NCBI RefSeq assembly: GCF_015265455.1
Contig: NZ_CP054492.1
Span: 2,356,001 to 2,420,000 of the forward strand
Source: Candidatus Sulfurimonas baltica
GTDB lineage: Bacteria; Campylobacterota; Campylobacteria; Campylobacterales; Sulfurimonadaceae
Length of the DNA: 64,000 bases
Direction: 5' to 3'
The notes beneath the pieces were generated by a model. That model was not told the DNA's origin. It searched no databases and saw nothing but the letters and a program-made list of their open reading frames with translations. Both the position numbers and the translations under genes were made by a program. The first letter of the stretch is position 1, and each line of letters starts with the position of its first letter. Shown piece after piece: positions 1 to 9,975 of this stretch.

Positions 1-181
1 CTAAAAATTCCACTCTTACCAAAATATTTCCTTAATTTTATTTCACACCCTCAAGGGGCACCTAGTAAAATGAAATAAACTGCCCACTTTATTTATCCGC
101 AAAATGATAATTTATTAGTGCGATTATATCAAAATAAGCTAAGGCATGTATAATTTCAACAATATAATTTTGGAGCAAAAT

Positions 182-832
182 GTGGTTTTTGGCAAAATAG
201 AGTATTTAAATCTTTTACCGTTTCACGTATTTATGAAACAATTCACAAAAAGTAGCCAACAAAGTATCAGTATGCACTATAAACGCGGTGTTCCCTCAAA
301 AATAAATAAAGATTTTACTTCACGCAGAGTAGACGCCGCTTTTATCTCAAGTATAGGTGCAAAAAAATACTCACATGTAGAGTTGGGAATCATTGCCAAA
401 AAAGAGGTTTTGAGTGTTTTGGTTATTCCACATGTAGAGAGTGTTAGTGATGCGGCGTCTGCAACTTCGAATGTTTTAGCTAAAGTTTTAAATGTTCGCG
501 GAGAGGTTATTATAGGTGATAAAGCTCTTAAATATTATCTGCAAAACAAGCCACATGTGGACTTAGCGCAAGAGTGGAACAAAAAATACAATTTACCCTT
601 TGTCTTCGCACTTTTATGTTTTCATAAAGATAAAAAACTTTACAAAAGCATACAAAAAAATTTCCTAAAACAAAAAATAAAAATTCCGCAATATATCTTA
701 AAACAGGCATCTCTGCGAACAGATATCTCACAAAAAGAGATATTAAACTACCTAAAATATATATCTTACGAACTTGATGCAAAAGCAAAAAAAGGGCTTA
801 TGAAATTTTACAAAGAGGCTAAAAACTTTTAG
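182..832 (+). CDS. mqnA: MqnA-type chorismate dehydratase (menaquinone, futalosine pathway)
   Basis: The N-terminal GKIEYLNLLPFH motif and the periplasmic-binding-protein-like fold are those of MqnA. This enzyme dehydrates chorismate to 3-[(1-carboxyvinyl)oxy]benzoate, the first step of the futalosine route to menaquinone used by Campylobacterota. I place the start at the GTG at 182, giving about 216 residues, because GGAG lies at 172-175 with ideal spacing and the conserved motif follows at once. An upstream in-frame ATG at 146 would add 12 uncharacteristic residues and has no ribosome site. The gene converges on the GGDEF-EAL gene with one base between the stops. The protein is somewhat short for MqnA, which usually has 230-280 residues. 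The family call is firm; the start is inferred. Confidence 0.85.
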   Translation: MVFGKIEYLNLLPFHVFMKQFTKSSQQSISMHYKRGVPSKINKDFTSRRVDAAFISSIGAKKYSHVELGIIAKKEVLSVLVIPHVESVSDAASATSNVLAKVLNVRGEVIIGDKALKYYLQNKPHVDLAQEWNKKYNLPFVFALLCFHKDKKLYKSIQKNFLKQKIKIPQYILKQASLRTDISQKEILNYLKYISYELDAKAKKGLMKFYKEAKNF

Positions 833-833
833 A

Positions 834-3272
834 CTACTGATATGAAATTATAAATTTCTTCGTCTCTTCACTAGGTATTGGTTTTGAGTAGAGGTACCCC
901 TGAATTTCAACACAACCATTTTCATACATAAACTCCTTTTGCTCTTTTGTCTCAACACCTTCGGCAATCACCTTCATATTAAGGTTTTTTGCCAGAGCAA
1001 TAATTGTTTTAACTAAAACAACATCATCTTTATCACCGGGAATTCCCCTTGTGAATGATTGATCTATTTTCAATTTACTGACAGGCAAGCGTTTTAAATA
1101 AGAGAGCGAAGAGTAACCTGTTCCAAAATCATCAATTGATATTTCTATGCCCAACTCTTTTAGTATATTTAACTTTTTAATTGACACCTCAGGATTTGTC
1201 ATTAAATCACTTTCAGTTATTTCAAATGATAAATATTTTTTGTCTATGCATCCGCAATCATCTATTATTGTCTGAATGGCTTGTATAAAATCGTCCTGAT
1301 GTAGTTGTTTCATTGCAAGATTTAAAGATAGCTTCCCCGGATTTAAACCCTCTTTATACCATTGTGCTACCTGAGCTATTGCCATTTTCATGACCAACCT
1401 GTCAAGCTCGACAATCATACCTGTCTCTTCAGCCAAGGGGATAAACTTGAATGGTGGAATAAGCCCTTGTGTCGGGTGTTCCCATCTAACCAAAGCCTCT
1501 AGTCCAATCAAGACATCTTTATCGTTTGAGGTATCAATTTGTGGCTGATAGTAGACCACAAACTCTTCATTCGCTATTGCTTTTCTTAAATCACTTTGCA
1601 TAAGAACTTTACTCATAGCAATTAGTGTCATCTCAGGAGAATAGAATTGAAAATTATTTCTCCCCTCCTCTTTTGCTTTATACATAGCACTGTCAGAATA
1701 CTTTTGTAAATCATGTATATCACCAGAGTCTTTAGGATACATGCTAATCCCTATGCTAGCTGATATATATAGAGTATGCTTCCCAATAAATATTGGCTGT
1801 TTTGCACCTTGAATAATATTCTCTGCCAATTCATAAACTGCCTCTAAGGATTGTACATTTTCTAACACTACTGAAAATTCATCTCCTCCAAATCTAGCCA
1901 ATGTATCATCTTCATGAATTATATTTTGAAGTCTGCTGCTAAATATTTTTAAAACTTGGTCTCCAATTTTATGTCCCAATGTATCATTGATCTGCTTAAA
2001 CTGGTCAAGATCTATAAGCAGTAGAGCAAACTCTTCATCATGATGCTTGGCTTTTTGGATTGCATGTTCTAGTCTGTCTTCTAACAAAAACCTATTTGGC
2101 AGATTGGTTAATGCGTCATAATTAGTTTGGTACTCTAAAACCTCTTTTTGTTTTTCCACTTTAGTTTCTAGTGTTTTGGCATGTGTTATATCAACAATAA
2201 TCTGAAGCATACCGGATACACTATTTTCATTACTTTTTATTGGACTCAGTGAATACTGCGCCGTAGTATTTAAATCTTTGTCAGTCAAAATATAATCTTC
2301 TAAAACTTCACCATTTAAAATTGATTTGCAGATTGGGCACTCATTTTCATTAATACTTTTTGGGTGAAACAGCTTATGATTTCTTGAACCTATAACAGAA
2401 GATTCTTCTTTGCCGAACATCTCTAATGCAACTCTGTTTGCTTGTCTTACTGTCCCTTTTTTATCTACAACAATTACCGGGTAAGGAATAACATTGTAAG
2501 TAGTAGCACTCTTTTGCATTAGAGCGAATGGCTCTTCTAAAGATGTTTTAAGAATAGCTTGCAGCAGTATCCAAAATGATAAAAATTTAAATATATGCCC
2601 AGCAAGATTCATTACTCCATATACATCAGTATAAAGAGCGAAAGAGGCCTCTGCAAGAATGGTCAAAATTACGCTGTATTGCATAGCTTTTCTAATTACT
2701 GCACTAAATTCGTTGGCATATTTTTTATTAAAATAAAGTGTCACAAGTAAAATAAAAATTATAAAGTATTCAAGTCCTATTTTTAAATCCGTTAATCCTT
2801 CTCCTTCAATAAACATCTCAGGAGGAAAGTTCATAGCTACAACAATAATAATACTTGTAATTATAAAAAATAGCAGTGTGAGATTAAAATTTTTGTACTC
2901 TCTATATCGCATAAAAGGAGCTGTTAGTAATATGGAAGCTTCAAAAAGGCGAGTAAATACCCAAAAAGTTATTGATGTATTTGAATCATATATCTCATAA
3001 ATATTCATTCCCATATACGTCTGCGTATGCAATACATCTAAAATAGCAATCCAAAAATAGCCTAGCCCTATAAATAGCAAATATCTGTTTTTTGTAAAAG
3101 AGTATGTATAGTACGTTATTAATGATATGCCCAAACTTACAAAAACTGCAAAGTACTCGGCAAAAGAGTGAAAGGCAAGGTAGTGCGCACCTATTCTCAT
3201 AGATACAAGCAACACTATTATCAGTAGAGGTATTATCCATGCAATATATACGTGACTTAGATATCTAAACAA
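834..3272 (-). CDS. Membrane GGDEF-EAL protein with MASE3-like sensor and PAS domain
   Basis: A c-di-GMP turnover protein of 812 residues. Residues 1-245 hold about seven hydrophobic helices with an LDVLHTQTYMGM stretch typical of the MASE3 membrane sensor. A PAS domain (about 255-370) contains a CPIC pair. The GGDEF domain has an intact RFGGDEF (462-466), and the EAL domain (about 560-805) keeps EALVRWEHP, FEITES, DDFGTGYSS and AEGVET. Both active sites therefore look competent. The product-inhibition I-site (RxxD) reads HEDD at 453-456, so feedback control is probably lost. The start is TTG at 3272, preceded by GGGGGA; the next in-frame ATG would remove the first membrane helix. The signal sensed is unknown. 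Confidence 0.88.
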   Translation of the reverse strand: MFRYLSHVYIAWIIPLLIIVLLVSMRIGAHYLAFHSFAEYFAVFVSLGISLITYYTYSFTKNRYLLFIGLGYFWIAILDVLHTQTYMGMNIYEIYDSNTSITFWVFTRLFEASILLTAPFMRYREYKNFNLTLLFFIITSIIIVVAMNFPPEMFIEGEGLTDLKIGLEYFIIFILLVTLYFNKKYANEFSAVIRKAMQYSVILTILAEASFALYTDVYGVMNLAGHIFKFLSFWILLQAILKTSLEEPFALMQKSATTYNVIPYPVIVVDKKGTVRQANRVALEMFGKEESSVIGSRNHKLFHPKSINENECPICKSILNGEVLEDYILTDKDLNTTAQYSLSPIKSNENSVSGMLQIIVDITHAKTLETKVEKQKEVLEYQTNYDALTNLPNRFLLEDRLEHAIQKAKHHDEEFALLLIDLDQFKQINDTLGHKIGDQVLKIFSSRLQNIIHEDDTLARFGGDEFSVVLENVQSLEAVYELAENIIQGAKQPIFIGKHTLYISASIGISMYPKDSGDIHDLQKYSDSAMYKAKEEGRNNFQFYSPEMTLIAMSKVLMQSDLRKAIANEEFVVYYQPQIDTSNDKDVLIGLEALVRWEHPTQGLIPPFKFIPLAEETGMIVELDRLVMKMAIAQVAQWYKEGLNPGKLSLNLAMKQLHQDDFIQAIQTIIDDCGCIDKKYLSFEITESDLMTNPEVSIKKLNILKELGIEISIDDFGTGYSSLSYLKRLPVSKLKIDQSFTRGIPGDKDDVVLVKTIIALAKNLNMKVIAEGVETKEQKEFMYENGCVEIQGYLYSKPIPSEETKKFIISYQ

Positions 3273-3312
3273 AACCTATTCCCCCACTTTTTTTAATAAA
3301 ATCATATAATGA

Positions 3313-5244
3313 TTATAACTTATTATTCACCATTTTAAGATATATCACACCCAGAGGTGGAAGCGTTACATGTAGCATGTGTTTACGTCCGTGATGCTCT
3401 TTTGCTTCTGTTTTTATAGGGTTTTCATTAGTAATACCCCAACCATCAAACTCTGCTGACTGCGAGTTAAAAATCTCTTTATACACCCCTTTTTTAGGAA
3501 CTCCAATAGGGTAATCTACATGCGTCTTATCTGAAAAATTACAAATCACTATAACCGCTTTATCTTTTTTAGAGCCTTTTCTAATAAAACTAATAACATT
3601 AGCCTGATAGTCATTCTCATCAATCCACTCAAAACCCTCTACCTGCACATCGTTTTTGTGTAGAGATGGCTCCTCTATATAAAGTTTGTTAAGACTCTTT
3701 ATTATAGTTTGGATACCTCTGTTTTGCGGGTTCTCAAGCAGGTGCCAATCAAGACTTTGCTTGTAGTTCCACTCACCAAACTGGGCAAATTCACCACCCA
3801 TAAAAAGCAGTTTCTTTCCGGGGTGTGCAATCATCAAAGCAAACAGAGCTCTAAGGTTTGCAAACTTTTGGTTATTGTCCCCAGGCATCTTGTTTATCAA
3901 AGAGCCTTTTAGATGGACAACCTCATCGTGACTTAGCGGTAAAGTGTAGTTTTCATTATACATGTAAACAAAACTAAAAGTGAGCTGGCTGTGGTAGTGC
4001 TGGCGGTAAATAGGGTCATTTTTCATATATTTCAATGAATCATGCATCCATCCCATATTCCACTTGTAGCCAAACCCTAAACCTCCCTCATCGACCGGAC
4101 GGCTGACCATAGGGTATGCAGTTGCCTCTTCAGCAAAGGTCATAATGTCACTAAACTCACCGTAAAGACTTGTGTTGAGTTGCTTAAGAAATTTTATTGC
4201 ACCAAGGTTTGCATTACCTCCATGCTCATTTGCTATCCACTCCCCATTTTCACGTCCAAAATCAAGATAGAGCATTGAAGATACTGCGTCAACACGGATA
4301 CCGTCAATATGGTATTTATCCAGCCAAAACATTGCAGAACTGATTAGAAATGCACGAACTTCATTACGCTCATAGTTGAAAATTGCACTTTTCCAATCTG
4401 GATGGTACCCTAAGCGTGGATCTTCGTGCTCATAAAGGCAAGTTCCGTCAAAGTTCATAAGACCATGCCCGTCGGTCACAAAATGTGAAGGGACCCAGTC
4501 AAGGATTACACCGATTCCATACTCATGCATAACATCAACAAAACTCATAAAATCCTGAGGTGTTCCATAGCGTGCCGTTGGGGCGAAATACCCTGTTACC
4601 TGATAACCCCACGAACCCTCAAAAGGGAATTCAGTAATTGGCATCAACTCTACATGTGTGAAATTCATCTCACACAGATACTCTGCCAACTCTATGGCTG
4701 CTTCACTATAAGTTAAAGGGCGGTTTGACTCCTCAACCTTACGTCTCCATGAACCTAAATGAACTTCATAAATAGAGATAGGAGCTTTGTGGGAGTTGTT
4801 TTTATGGCGTGATTTCATCCACTCTTTATCTCTCCACTTGTAATCCTCTATGCTCCATACACGTGATGACGAGTTTGGGGCAACCTCTGCATAAAAGGCA
4901 TATGGGTCAGCTTTATCCGGGTTTGCATTATCGCCATCGGTAGAGATATGATATTTATAAGTTGTACCCGGCTCTACATTTTGGATAAAGCACTCCCAAA
5001 TTCCAGACTCGTCATCTCTCATTTTTAGAGGGTGCGAATGAATGTCGTATTGGTTAAAATCACCGCGAAGCGTCACCCTTTTTGCATTTGGTGCCCAGAG
5101 TGCAAAGTAAGCACCTCTCTGCCCTTCTCTCTCCATAAGATGTGAACCTAATCGCTCATAGAGCTTTACATGTGTCCCCTCTTTAAATAAATAAATATCA
5201 AGTGTGCTAAAGCGGCTTATATCATAATAAATAGGATATGTCAT
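3313..5244 (-). CDS. glgB: 1,4-alpha-glucan branching enzyme
   Basis: GH13 enzyme that makes the alpha-1,6 branches of glycogen. At 643 residues it is the shorter form without the extra N1 module. An N-terminal CBM48 beta-sandwich (about 25-115) precedes the TIM barrel, with GVILDWVPSHF, the nucleophile Asp in DGIRVDAVSSMLY, the acid Glu in FAEEATAYP and the transition-state pair in LSHDEVVH. The C-terminal domain is complete. It is the last gene of the leftward glycogen/glycolysis run, 19 bp after glgA1. The gene downstream of its stop starts independently. Confidence 0.95.
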   Translation of the reverse strand: MTYPIYYDISRFSTLDIYLFKEGTHVKLYERLGSHLMEREGQRGAYFALWAPNAKRVTLRGDFNQYDIHSHPLKMRDDESGIWECFIQNVEPGTTYKYHISTDGDNANPDKADPYAFYAEVAPNSSSRVWSIEDYKWRDKEWMKSRHKNNSHKAPISIYEVHLGSWRRKVEESNRPLTYSEAAIELAEYLCEMNFTHVELMPITEFPFEGSWGYQVTGYFAPTARYGTPQDFMSFVDVMHEYGIGVILDWVPSHFVTDGHGLMNFDGTCLYEHEDPRLGYHPDWKSAIFNYERNEVRAFLISSAMFWLDKYHIDGIRVDAVSSMLYLDFGRENGEWIANEHGGNANLGAIKFLKQLNTSLYGEFSDIMTFAEEATAYPMVSRPVDEGGLGFGYKWNMGWMHDSLKYMKNDPIYRQHYHSQLTFSFVYMYNENYTLPLSHDEVVHLKGSLINKMPGDNNQKFANLRALFALMIAHPGKKLLFMGGEFAQFGEWNYKQSLDWHLLENPQNRGIQTIIKSLNKLYIEEPSLHKNDVQVEGFEWIDENDYQANVISFIRKGSKKDKAVIVICNFSDKTHVDYPIGVPKKGVYKEIFNSQSAEFDGWGITNENPIKTEAKEHHGRKHMLHVTLPPLGVIYLKMVNNKL

Positions 5245-5263
5245 TGTCTACTCCTATTGTAGT

Positions 5264-6736
5264 TTAGTGTTTGCGACGATTAGCAATAGTATGTCTATAT
5301 ACGTCTTCATACGATTTAGCGGCATCATCCCAGCCGAAGTGCATCTGCATTGCATGTTTTTGCATTGCTTTAAAGGATTTTTTATCATTATTGTAAATAC
5401 TTACAGCCCAAAGTATTGTGTAGTAAAGCGCCTCATGCGTTGGCAAATCAAATTTAAACCCATTGCCGTTTTCATGATTTTCATCAAAGTTTTCAATAGT
5501 ATCATCTAGCCCGCCGGTAGCACGGACAATAGGGAGTGTTCCATAGCGAAGACTGTAGATTTGGTTCAGACCACAAGGCTCAAACAGCGACGGCATCAAA
5601 AAGAAATCACATCCTGCTTCGATTTGGTGTGCTAAAGCATCTGAATAGCCTACATGTATACCAAATTTACCTCTGTGCCTTGATGCTGCCTCGCTAAAGT
5701 AGTGTTCAGCCCATTTCTCACCAGCACCAAGCATAATAATCTGAATATTTTGTTCCATTAGTCCATCTAGTATTCCAGAAATAAGCCCTATCCCTTTTTG
5801 CTCTGCAAAGCGTCCGACAAACCCTATCAGTGGTATGTTGTCATTTACCTCAAGACCAAAATGTTCTTGCATTGCACGCTTACATGTAGCCTTACCATTC
5901 ATATTTCCAACATCAAATTTTTGGGCAATCTTAGTATCAACAGAGGGGTTCCATTCATCGTAATCTACACCATTTAAAATACCAAAAAGTTTTCCTGAGT
6001 GTGCTTGGATATGATGCTCTAAGCCAAAACCGAACTCTTGTGTCTGAATCTCTTGAGCATAGCGCTTGGAGACTGTGGTGACCGCATCAGCGTAGGCAAT
6101 TCCCCCTTTTAACATATTTATACTATCGAAACTCTCAAAGCTTGTTGGGTCAAAGTGGTCCCATCCAGACTCCATAACATCCATAGCGCCCTTGTAAAAG
6201 TTGCCCTGATGTTGAAGATTATGAACTGTCAGCACCGTTGGCACATCTCTAAAGTCGTGCCAAAAACGTGTTTGAGTCAGCAGTGGAAGTGAAGCTGTAT
6301 GCCAATCATTCGCATGAATTACATCTGGCACAAAATTCAACTTTTTACATAATTGTAGAGCTGCTTTTGAGAGAAATATAAATCTGTTGTCATTATCTAT
6401 AAAAGGCTCATTATCATCATTGTAAAGTTCTTTACGTCCAAAAAACTCTTCATAATCTATAAAATAAACAGGGACATCACTGTTAGGAAGAGGTGACGTA
6501 TAGACACCTGCCCATAACTCCCCCATAGGTCCCATTGGAACACCTAAAGCACCCTCAAGGTGAGTCAGCTTACTTTTATCAACCTGATAGTAACGAGGCA
6601 TCACAACAATAATATTATGACCAAGTTCACCCAATGCTTTAGGCAAAGCTCCAGAGACATCGGCCAACCCACCTGTTTTAGCGAATGGAACAACTTCTGA
6701 TGCCACAAATAAAATATTCAATTTTTTCTTAATCAT
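5264..6736 (-). CDS. glgA: Glycogen synthase 1
   Basis: GT5 glycogen synthase of 490 residues that elongates alpha-1,4-glucan from a nucleotide-glucose donor. The N-terminal KTGGLADV loop (residues about 21-28) binds the donor phosphate. HANDWHTA, GFVGRFAEQKG and the C-terminal PSLFEPCGLNQIYSLRYGTLPIVRATGGLDDT are the acceptor and donor-site signatures. It overlaps the ROK glucokinase gene upstream by 8 bp, which suggests translational coupling, and lies before glgB. A second synthase gene (7559-8956) sits in the same operon. The two proteins share the family motifs but differ through most of their length, so they may prefer different donors or primers. Confidence 0.95.
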   Translation of the reverse strand: MIKKKLNILFVASEVVPFAKTGGLADVSGALPKALGELGHNIIVVMPRYYQVDKSKLTHLEGALGVPMGPMGELWAGVYTSPLPNSDVPVYFIDYEEFFGRKELYNDDNEPFIDNDNRFIFLSKAALQLCKKLNFVPDVIHANDWHTASLPLLTQTRFWHDFRDVPTVLTVHNLQHQGNFYKGAMDVMESGWDHFDPTSFESFDSINMLKGGIAYADAVTTVSKRYAQEIQTQEFGFGLEHHIQAHSGKLFGILNGVDYDEWNPSVDTKIAQKFDVGNMNGKATCKRAMQEHFGLEVNDNIPLIGFVGRFAEQKGIGLISGILDGLMEQNIQIIMLGAGEKWAEHYFSEAASRHRGKFGIHVGYSDALAHQIEAGCDFFLMPSLFEPCGLNQIYSLRYGTLPIVRATGGLDDTIENFDENHENGNGFKFDLPTHEALYYTILWAVSIYNNDKKSFKAMQKHAMQMHFGWDDAAKSYEDVYRHTIANRRKH

Positions 6737-7562
6737 TATAATCCTTCAATAAAAGTGCCCCTTGAAGCGGTGCACCATCTATGTTACTTGTGCAAATCTC
6801 TATATCTTTGAGTGCCTGAGGCAGAGCATGTTTATCTATATTTTCAGTTATCATCTCTAGGAGATATGGGTTTGCCGATACTATCCCACCACCCAATACT
6901 AAAACATCAGGGTTAAAGAGAGTTATCGCTGTTCCTACGGCATAAAGTAACGCCTCTTCAAAAATATCTGCAATTTTGTTATCAGATATTTTTTTAAGCT
7001 CACTTAATTTTGGTTCGCAATTAATTGCATAATGTTGTATCCACTTTCTCAAAGCAATTCCAGAAGCAAAAAGTTCTATACAGTTAGAACGTCCACAGCC
7101 ACATTTAAATGGTGATTCTTTATATGGAATATGTCCTAATTCTGCTGCAATGTTGTGAGAGCCTCTAAGAATTTTTCCAGATTCAACAACACCAAGACCA
7201 AGTCCTGTTCCAAGATACAGCGCACAAATATTTTTACTATTATGATACTTTGCTTCAGCCATTACAGCACATGTTAAATCATTCTCTATCTTAAGAGTAA
7301 CGTCATAGTTTGACTCAAAAAACTTTTTTATATCTTTTTTGTCTATGTTTAAATTTGGTGCTGATATTATAGATCCATCTTCGACCTGCCCTGCATAAGC
7401 AATACCTATAGTAGTTATCCTCTTGTGCTTGCTTAGTATAGACTCTATCCAAGCAGCAACTCCGATGTTTTTACTCTTTGTTGACATAGAGTCTATATGT
7501 ATATTTCCGTCCCATATTTGGGCACGAAGATTACTGCCACCAACATCTATCGCTAAATTCAT
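6729..7562 (-). CDS. ROK-family glucokinase-like sugar kinase
   Basis: A 277-residue ROK kinase. The phosphate-1 loop is DVGGSNLRA near the N terminus. The ROK zinc signature is present as GHIPY followed by CGCGRSNCIE, and a LGTGLGLG phosphate-2 motif precedes it. Such enzymes phosphorylate glucose with ATP. Here it would return glucose released from glycogen or maltodextrin to glucose-6-phosphate, the substrate of pgi in the same operon. It overlaps glgA2 upstream and glgA1 downstream by a few bases. Substrate choice (glucose rather than another hexose) is inferred from context, so no gene symbol is given. Confidence 0.85.
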   Translation of the reverse strand: MNLAIDVGGSNLRAQIWDGNIHIDSMSTKSKNIGVAAWIESILSKHKRITTIGIAYAGQVEDGSIISAPNLNIDKKDIKKFFESNYDVTLKIENDLTCAVMAEAKYHNSKNICALYLGTGLGLGVVESGKILRGSHNIAAELGHIPYKESPFKCGCGRSNCIELFASGIALRKWIQHYAINCEPKLSELKKISDNKIADIFEEALLYAVGTAITLFNPDVLVLGGGIVSANPYLLEMITENIDKHALPQALKDIEICTSNIDGAPLQGALLLKDYND

Positions 7563-8956
7563 GCTACTAGCTCCCTGTAGTGTTCAAGATATGAGAGGGC
7601 ACTTTTATCAAATGAGAAGTCACACTCCATATTAAAACTTATAACTCTTTGCATCTCTTTGGTATTTTTACCAAGTTCTAAAGCCCTCTCAACTGCATCA
7701 AGGAGTGCTTCTTCTGTTGGGTATAAAAATACAATCCCTTCTCCGCATTTTTGCTGATTCTCATGTACAGTGTCAAGAAGACCGCCAACTCCATGAACTA
7801 CTGGTACAGCTCCGTAACGCATAGCTATCATCTGACTCAATCCGCAAGGCTCATAAAGTGATGGCATTAGCAAAAAATCACCCGCCGCATAAAGACGATG
7901 CGAATTATCTTCACTATATCCGATTTGAAGAGATAAATTCCCATGTCTCTTAGACTCAGACTCAAGCTTTTTTCTGTAACTGCTTTGTCCATCAACCATA
8001 ATTACCAAATTTAATTCTCTCTTTAATATCTCGCTAAGAGAATCAAGTAACAAGTCAAAGCCCTTTTGATGTACTAATCTGCTAATCATAATAAATAGAG
8101 GCCTATCAGAAGCCTCAATACCAAGCTCTTTTAAAAGTCCCTTTTTATTGAGATATTTAAAGTTTATGTTTGTTGAACTAAAAGTAGCTGTAAGTGCCCT
8201 ATCTGTTTGCGGATTAAACAGCTCCAAGTCTATACCGTTGAGAATGCCAAATATTTTCTCTTTATGAGTCTGTAAAAAAGTGTGAAGACCACACCCAAAT
8301 CTCTCGCTCATTATCTCTTTTGCATACTGAGGGCTCACAGTTGTAATAATATCGCTGTAAGCTATACCCGCTTTTATAAAACTAAGCTTATCATAAAATT
8401 CAAGACCATCAATAGTAAAGTACTTAGTGTCTATTCCAAAATATTTAAGCATTGATGCATCAAAGAGTCCCTGATACGCAAGATTATGAATTGTAAAAAC
8501 AGTTTTAATCTCAGGTGCGGACTCTTTTATCCATAAAGCGGCAAGTGCGGTATGCCAATCATTAAGATGTACTATATCTACATGTAGCTCTTTTGCCAAC
8601 TTCACAATAGCGGCACAAAAGATTCCAAAATTCGGATTATTATTAGCATATGAACCGCTACTACTGCTGTATAAATCCTCGGTATCGCTTAACAAAGGAG
8701 TTTGAATAAAGTACGTTTTTACACCTTTGTAACTGCTTGTATAAAGAGTAAGAAAGTGAGTATTATCACCTATTGTTACTCGAAAGCTAAGTTCACTTTT
8801 TTGCAATAAAGATTTCTCCATAAATCCATACAGAGGCATAACACAAACTATATCAATATGTTTACTTAGTGAGTGTGGTAGTGCTTGAGCCACATCTGCG
8901 AGACCCCCAGTTTTAGCAAAAGGGAAAATCTCACTTGCGGCAAAAAGAATTTTCAT
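7559..8956 (-). CDS. glgA: Glycogen synthase 2 (second glgA paralogue)
   Basis: A second GT5 glycogen synthase, 465 residues, with KTGGLADVAQALP at the N terminus, HLNDWHTA, ISRLVHQKG and PSLYEPCGLSQMIAMRYGAVPVV at the C terminus. Stop and start codons overlap with galT upstream and with the ROK kinase downstream (ATGA-type junctions), which is typical of coupled translation. Having two synthases in one operon is known in cyanobacteria and plants, where the isoforms differ in primer or chain-length preference. Which role this copy plays cannot be read from the sequence. Confidence 0.93.
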   Translation of the reverse strand: MKILFAASEIFPFAKTGGLADVAQALPHSLSKHIDIVCVMPLYGFMEKSLLQKSELSFRVTIGDNTHFLTLYTSSYKGVKTYFIQTPLLSDTEDLYSSSSGSYANNNPNFGIFCAAIVKLAKELHVDIVHLNDWHTALAALWIKESAPEIKTVFTIHNLAYQGLFDASMLKYFGIDTKYFTIDGLEFYDKLSFIKAGIAYSDIITTVSPQYAKEIMSERFGCGLHTFLQTHKEKIFGILNGIDLELFNPQTDRALTATFSSTNINFKYLNKKGLLKELGIEASDRPLFIMISRLVHQKGFDLLLDSLSEILKRELNLVIMVDGQSSYRKKLESESKRHGNLSLQIGYSEDNSHRLYAAGDFLLMPSLYEPCGLSQMIAMRYGAVPVVHGVGGLLDTVHENQQKCGEGIVFLYPTEEALLDAVERALELGKNTKEMQRVISFNMECDFSFDKSALSYLEHYRELVA

Positions 8957-9975
8957 AAATATTCTTGATTATTAAATAGCTTTACACACTCTTCTGGAGA
9001 GACAGGGTTTATCGCCATACCGGTGGCAATTTCGAAACCGCCAAGACGGTAGATACGTGGGGTTATACGTATTGTAAAGCGATAGTTTTTATTCAAGTAA
9101 GACATATATGACTCATTTTCAAAATTTGAGTTCAGCGGTGCTAAACGAAAATAGAGGTTATAATTAAAGCTACCAAGTTGGCTTGAAAGTTTTTGAAAAA
9201 CCTCTTTAATTATCACAGACAAGTCACTAATCTCGTCGCGTGTACATTGTTCAAGACAAGCAATATTGCGTTTTGGAGCAATCATAATCTCAAAAGGAAA
9301 ACTGCTGGCATAAGGACAAAAAGCTACGAAACTACCTATTTCTGATACAATACGATCTTTAGCAGATATCTCATTTTGCAAGATATCCTCCACCATTCCC
9401 CGCCCATGTCTGCTGTAGTATTTCATATTTCGTTCCAAAAACACTATCTCGTTTTGCGGCATAATCGGCAATGCTAATATTTGAGTATGTGGATGTTCTT
9501 GTGTTGCACCAGCCATTGAACCAAAGTTTTTAAAGATACTCAGATGCACTAATCTCTTATCTTTTCTTAAATCTTCTACACGAATTATCATGCTTCTTAG
9601 CCAATTCTCAATACTTTGAGGATCAGCTCCTTCAATAGAACAATCATGACATGGTGAGTCAATCAATACTTCATGAGCACCAACGCCGGGAATGGACTCA
9701 AACATACTCTCTCTTTTAGATTTATCCTCTAGCTCTATTTGCACCGCTTTATACAAATTTGGAATTACACGAGTTTTCCAACCTGCTGAATTGGGTGAAT
9801 TATCACGCATAGCAAAGAGCTCTGATGGAGTCAATGCTTCATTCCCCTCACAAAAAGGGCAACGCTGATGTAATTTTTTTAATTTTATGGGCGCAAGTAA
9901 GTCTGGCCTTCGGAGTCGTTCTGGCGCAATCAGCACATACTGATTATGCATTCGATCAAGACGGATTTCAGACAT
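8953..9975 (-). CDS. galT: Galactose-1-phosphate uridylyltransferase family protein
   Basis: HIT-superfamily nucleotidyltransferase of about 340 residues. It has the zinc pair RCPFCEG, a second metal region and the catalytic His motif EHPHTQI of the bacterial/archaeal GalT branch. The start is ATG 9975, with GGAG six bases upstream; this start overlaps the stop of the upstream GH57 gene. An upstream TTG at 9987 is less likely. GalT exchanges UMP between UDP-glucose and galactose-1-phosphate. No galK or galE is nearby, so in this glycogen operon it may instead handle nucleotide-glucose and glucose-1-phosphate, as related ADP-glucose phosphorylases do. That second possibility is inference. Confidence 0.8.
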   Translation of the reverse strand: MSEIRLDRMHNQYVLIAPERLRRPDLLAPIKLKKLHQRCPFCEGNEALTPSELFAMRDNSPNSAGWKTRVIPNLYKAVQIELEDKSKRESMFESIPGVGAHEVLIDSPCHDCSIEGADPQSIENWLRSMIIRVEDLRKDKRLVHLSIFKNFGSMAGATQEHPHTQILALPIMPQNEIVFLERNMKYYSRHGRGMVEDILQNEISAKDRIVSEIGSFVAFCPYASSFPFEIMIAPKRNIACLEQCTRDEISDLSVIIKEVFQKLSSQLGSFNYNLYFRLAPLNSNFENESYMSYLNKNYRFTIRITPRIYRLGGFEIATGMAINPVSPEECVKLFNNQEYL

